Positions 18,501-18,780 of a stretch of DNA of 18,780 nt are shown here, one piece after another. This stretch comes from Theodoxus fluviatilis (taxonomy: Eukaryota; Mollusca; Gastropoda; Cycloneritida; Neritidae). The first letter of the stretch is position 1. Every line of letters begins with the position of its first letter. The notes below the pieces were generated by a model. The model worked only from the letters and a program-made list of their open reading frames with translations, searched no databases and had not been told where the DNA came from. The translations under genes and the position numbers were made by a program. The DNA lies in the NCBI GenBank assembly GCA_034096865.1, contig JAWQFJ010026910.1, positions 5,001-23,780 on the forward strand, read 5' to 3'.

Positions 18501-18780
18501 ATCCAGGTATCCATCACTCAATACATGAACATATCGGAATCAATCCAGGTATCCATCACTCAATACATGAACATATCGGAATCAATCCAGGTATCCATCA
18601 CTCAATACATGAACATATCGGAATCAATCCAGGTATCCATCACTCAATACATGAACATATCGGAATCAATCCAGGTATCCATCACTCAATACATGAACAT
18701 ATCGGAATCAATCCAGGTATCCATCACTCAATACATGAACATATCGGAATCAATCCAGGTATCCATCACTCAATACATGA
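15565..18780. repeat. 42-bp satellite array, at least 76 copies, nearly perfect
   Basis: A unit of exactly 42 bp opening AGGTATCCATCACTC and closing GGAATCAATCC repeats without indels from 15565 to the window end (3,216 bp, 76.6 units) and continues beyond it. I saw only three substitutions: G to A at 15891, G to T at 15944, and G to A at 16101. From 16102 onward the copies appear identical. Two plus-strand frames are free of stops throughout, reading GIHHSIHEHIGINP and VSITQYMNISESIQ per unit; the third has TGA in every unit, and all three minus-strand frames have stops. Whether any of it is translated cannot be told here. The uniformity points to recent amplification or gene conversion. Confidence 0.98.

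Noticed and set aside
15565..18780. CRISPR array
   Set aside because: The units are contiguous identical 42-mers with no variable spacers, and the window is eukaryotic.

Overview
The window looks like intron-rich, repeat-rich nuclear DNA from an animal, most likely a marine invertebrate and possibly a gastropod mollusc. That call is inference. It rests on GT-AG introns with good splice sites, AATAAA polyadenylation signals, a CR1/L2-like LINE fragment, a tRNA-derived SINE, ATT-tailed repeats and very long simple-sequence arrays. There is no bacterial-style gene packing. Most long open frames here are by-products of tandem repeats whose period is a multiple of three.

The protein-coding content is two plus-strand loci, each ending in a von Willebrand factor A (vWA)-like domain. 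Locus 1 (about 650-5586) has a vWA C-terminal exon (650-840), a 30-nt microexon (2312-2341) and a terminal exon (4698-5536) holding a nearly complete vWA domain plus a polar tail; AATAAA follows at 5581. All junctions agree in phase 1. Locus 2 (about 8096-11355) has a homologous 33-nt microexon (8096-8128), a partial vWA exon (about 9785-10047) and a terminal exon (11064-11256) with AATAAA at 11350. The vWA domains lack the usual MIDAS metal-binding residues. Locus 2 seems to miss the first half of its last vWA domain, and a 30-bp minisatellite sits there instead, so it may be decaying.

Layout: 1-609, 56-bp minisatellite; 650-5586, locus 1, with an ACTC array (1621-1903) in its first intron and an unclassified, repeat-like region at about 2900-3560 in its second; 5590-7240, AT-rich sequence with no gene; 7247-7800, broken LINE reverse transcriptase; 8096-11355, locus 2, with the 30-bp minisatellite, a TG array, hairpins and an RFX/ETS/YY1-like site cluster; 11400-12340, a CTC-rich polypyrimidine tract of about 940 bp; 13195-13376, tRNA-like SINE on the minus strand; 13581-15169, two copies of an ATT-tailed element flanking a broken SWIM/YqaJ-type gene fragment and a two-copy repeat with a 25-base G run; 15565 to the window end, a nearly perfect 42-bp satellite that continues past the edge.

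The two vWA loci are probably tandem duplicates encoding secreted or extracellular multi-vWA proteins, because phase 1-1 exon boundaries are typical of shuffled extracellular modules. I see no signal peptide because both 5' ends are outside the window or unrecognised. The most unusual features are the paired microexons, the MIDAS-less vWA domains, and the 42-bp satellite, which is open in two plus-strand frames, closed in all minus-strand frames, and starts directly after a splice-acceptor-like sequence.
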